Assembly: GCA_019114925.1 (NCBI GenBank)
Contig: DXEO01000175.1
Coordinates: 1-21,662, forward strand
Length of the DNA stretch: 21,662 nt
DNA from: Candidatus Corynebacterium faecipullorum
GTDB taxonomy: Bacteria; Actinomycetota; Actinomycetes; Mycobacteriales; Mycobacteriaceae
Reading direction: 5' to 3'
This document shows positions 21,046 to 21,662 of this stretch, one piece after another. The translations under genes were made by a program, and so were the position numbers. The notes beneath the pieces are model-generated. The model had not been told where the DNA came from and made no database searches. It saw nothing but the letters and a program-made list of their open reading frames with translations. The stretch's first letter is position 1. Every line of letters begins with the position of its first letter.

Positions 21046-21662
21046 GTGAAAAAGGCAATCGGACATAGGCAGCAGCGGCGCAAAGGACTGCACGTCACCC
21101 TTGGCGTGCTCGTCGGCCTCCTACTCATCGCCGGCATCGCCTACGCGTGGGACGTCATGGCCAACCAGCACAAGGTTCCGCGCGCGACGTCGGTCGGCGG
21201 CGTGGACATCTCCCGCATGGAGCGCACCGCTGCGGTGGAGAAGCTGGAGCAGGAACTCGGGGATGTCGCGGCCCAGCCCGTGGATATCCGCGCCGGGGAG
21301 AAAAGCTCGCAGCTGATCCCTCAAGATGCCGGCTTGAGCCTGAACTATCAGAAGGCCGTCGATGGCATTCCTGACGCCTCCCTGAACCCCTTCTCGCGCC
21401 TGTACAGCTTCATCAAGCCCACCCAGGAAATCCCTGTCGCCGTGGATGTCGATGAAGCCCAGCTCTCCGGAGAGCTCGAGCGCGTCGGTAACGAGCTGAA
21501 GGTCGAGCCGGAGGATGGAAACTTGGAGCTTATCGACGGCTCTCTTAAAGAGACCAAGCCCAAGCTCGGCCAAGCTGTGGAAGAGGGGGAGTTGCACGAG
21601 GGCGTCGTTAAGCACTGGCTCGACCCCGAGGGCGTAGACGTCGAGCCGATGGTGGTGGAGCC
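21046..21662 (+). CDS. VanW/YoaR-like cell-wall protein with peptidoglycan-binding-like domain, 3' partial
   Basis: The frame is open from a GTG at 21046 to the right edge (205 complete codons). The N-terminus is basic (KKAIGHRQQRRKG), followed by a single hydrophobic anchor (about residues 20-38) and an extracytoplasmic region. The sequence VPRATSVGGVDISRMERTAA, VEKLEQEL and the VDIRAGEKSSQLIPQDAGL block match the repeat of the PG_binding_4 domain found ahead of VanW domains in actinobacterial YoaR-like proteins. The VanW domain itself would lie beyond the window. It is anchored in the membrane with its bulk in the wall zone; it may bind peptidoglycan, but the enzymatic role is not known. 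No nearby ATG gives a better start. It follows the cell-wall hydrolase lpqI. Confidence 0.75.
   Translation, partial: MKKAIGHRQQRRKGLHVTLGVLVGLLLIAGIAYAWDVMANQHKVPRATSVGGVDISRMERTAAVEKLEQELGDVAAQPVDIRAGEKSSQLIPQDAGLSLNYQKAVDGIPDASLNPFSRLYSFIKPTQEIPVAVDVDEAQLSGELERVGNELKVEPEDGNLELIDGSLKETKPKLGQAVEEGELHEGVVKHWLDPEGVDVEPMVVE

Overview
The window is a chromosomal segment of a mycolic-acid-containing actinobacterium, most probably a Corynebacterium (an aurimucosum/minutissimum/singulare-type species would fit the GC content, but I cannot fix the species). The reasons are GC-rich coding sequence, an AccD3/AccD4-type carboxyltransferase, an MmpL3-type transporter, a TmaT/MtrP-type trehalose mycolate locus, an AftD-type arabinofuranosyltransferase, and a gene order that matches, from memory, both C. 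glutamicum (accD3 ... cmpL1 ... trmB, pck, mtrP ... tmaT ... nagA2) and M. tuberculosis (mmpL3-Rv0207c-trmB; pckA; Rv0224c-Rv0228; aftD-Rv0236A-lpqI). No tRNA, rRNA, IS element, phage or CRISPR array is visible.

Layout. 2-1297 (+): 3' part of the acyl-CoA carboxylase beta subunit for mycolate synthesis. It is followed by a 33-codon amphipathic peptide gene with a strong ribosome binding site and its own terminator (1428-1568), and by a convergent DUF222/HNH endonuclease gene (1567-2580, -). 2649-7852 (-): a compact five-gene operon trmB > NYN protein > MmpL transporter > YbhN-like membrane protein > DUF3054 protein, with stop/start junctions overlapping or a few bases apart. 7853-8216: a 364-bp divergent regulatory region with two dyads. 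8217-10037 (+): GTP-dependent PEP carboxykinase and a strong terminator. 10093-15579: the trehalose mycolate locus: mtrP (-), a GT4 glycosyltransferase (+), a polytopic membrane protein (-), a DUF3068 protein (-) and tmaT (+). 15580-15845: a convergent gap holding an elaborate palindromic repeat array and a two-way terminator. 15846-19356 (-): DUF2613 peptide > aftD. 19388-19891 (-): universal stress protein. 19950-21011 (+): LpqI/NagA2-type lipoprotein. 21046-end (+): 5' part of a VanW/YoaR-like cell-wall protein.

Together the genes cover much of envelope assembly: AccD3 supplies carboxylated acyl-CoA for Pks13 (expected just outside the window), TmaT acetylates trehalose monocorynomycolate, MtrP promotes its transport, the MmpL protein flips or exports it, AftD extends arabinan, and LpqI and the VanW protein act on or near peptidoglycan. 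PckG and TrmB are housekeeping genes embedded in the block.

The most unusual DNA-level features are the 14-bp-periodic inverted repeat array between tmaT and aftD, two very short divergent promoters with overlapping -10 hexamers on opposite strands, a prevalence of apparently leaderless starts among the envelope genes, and the small amphipathic peptide gene behind accD3. The least understood proteins are the GT4 enzyme, the 492-residue membrane protein and the DUF3068 protein, which sit between mtrP and tmaT and may form an uncharacterised envelope glycolipid module.
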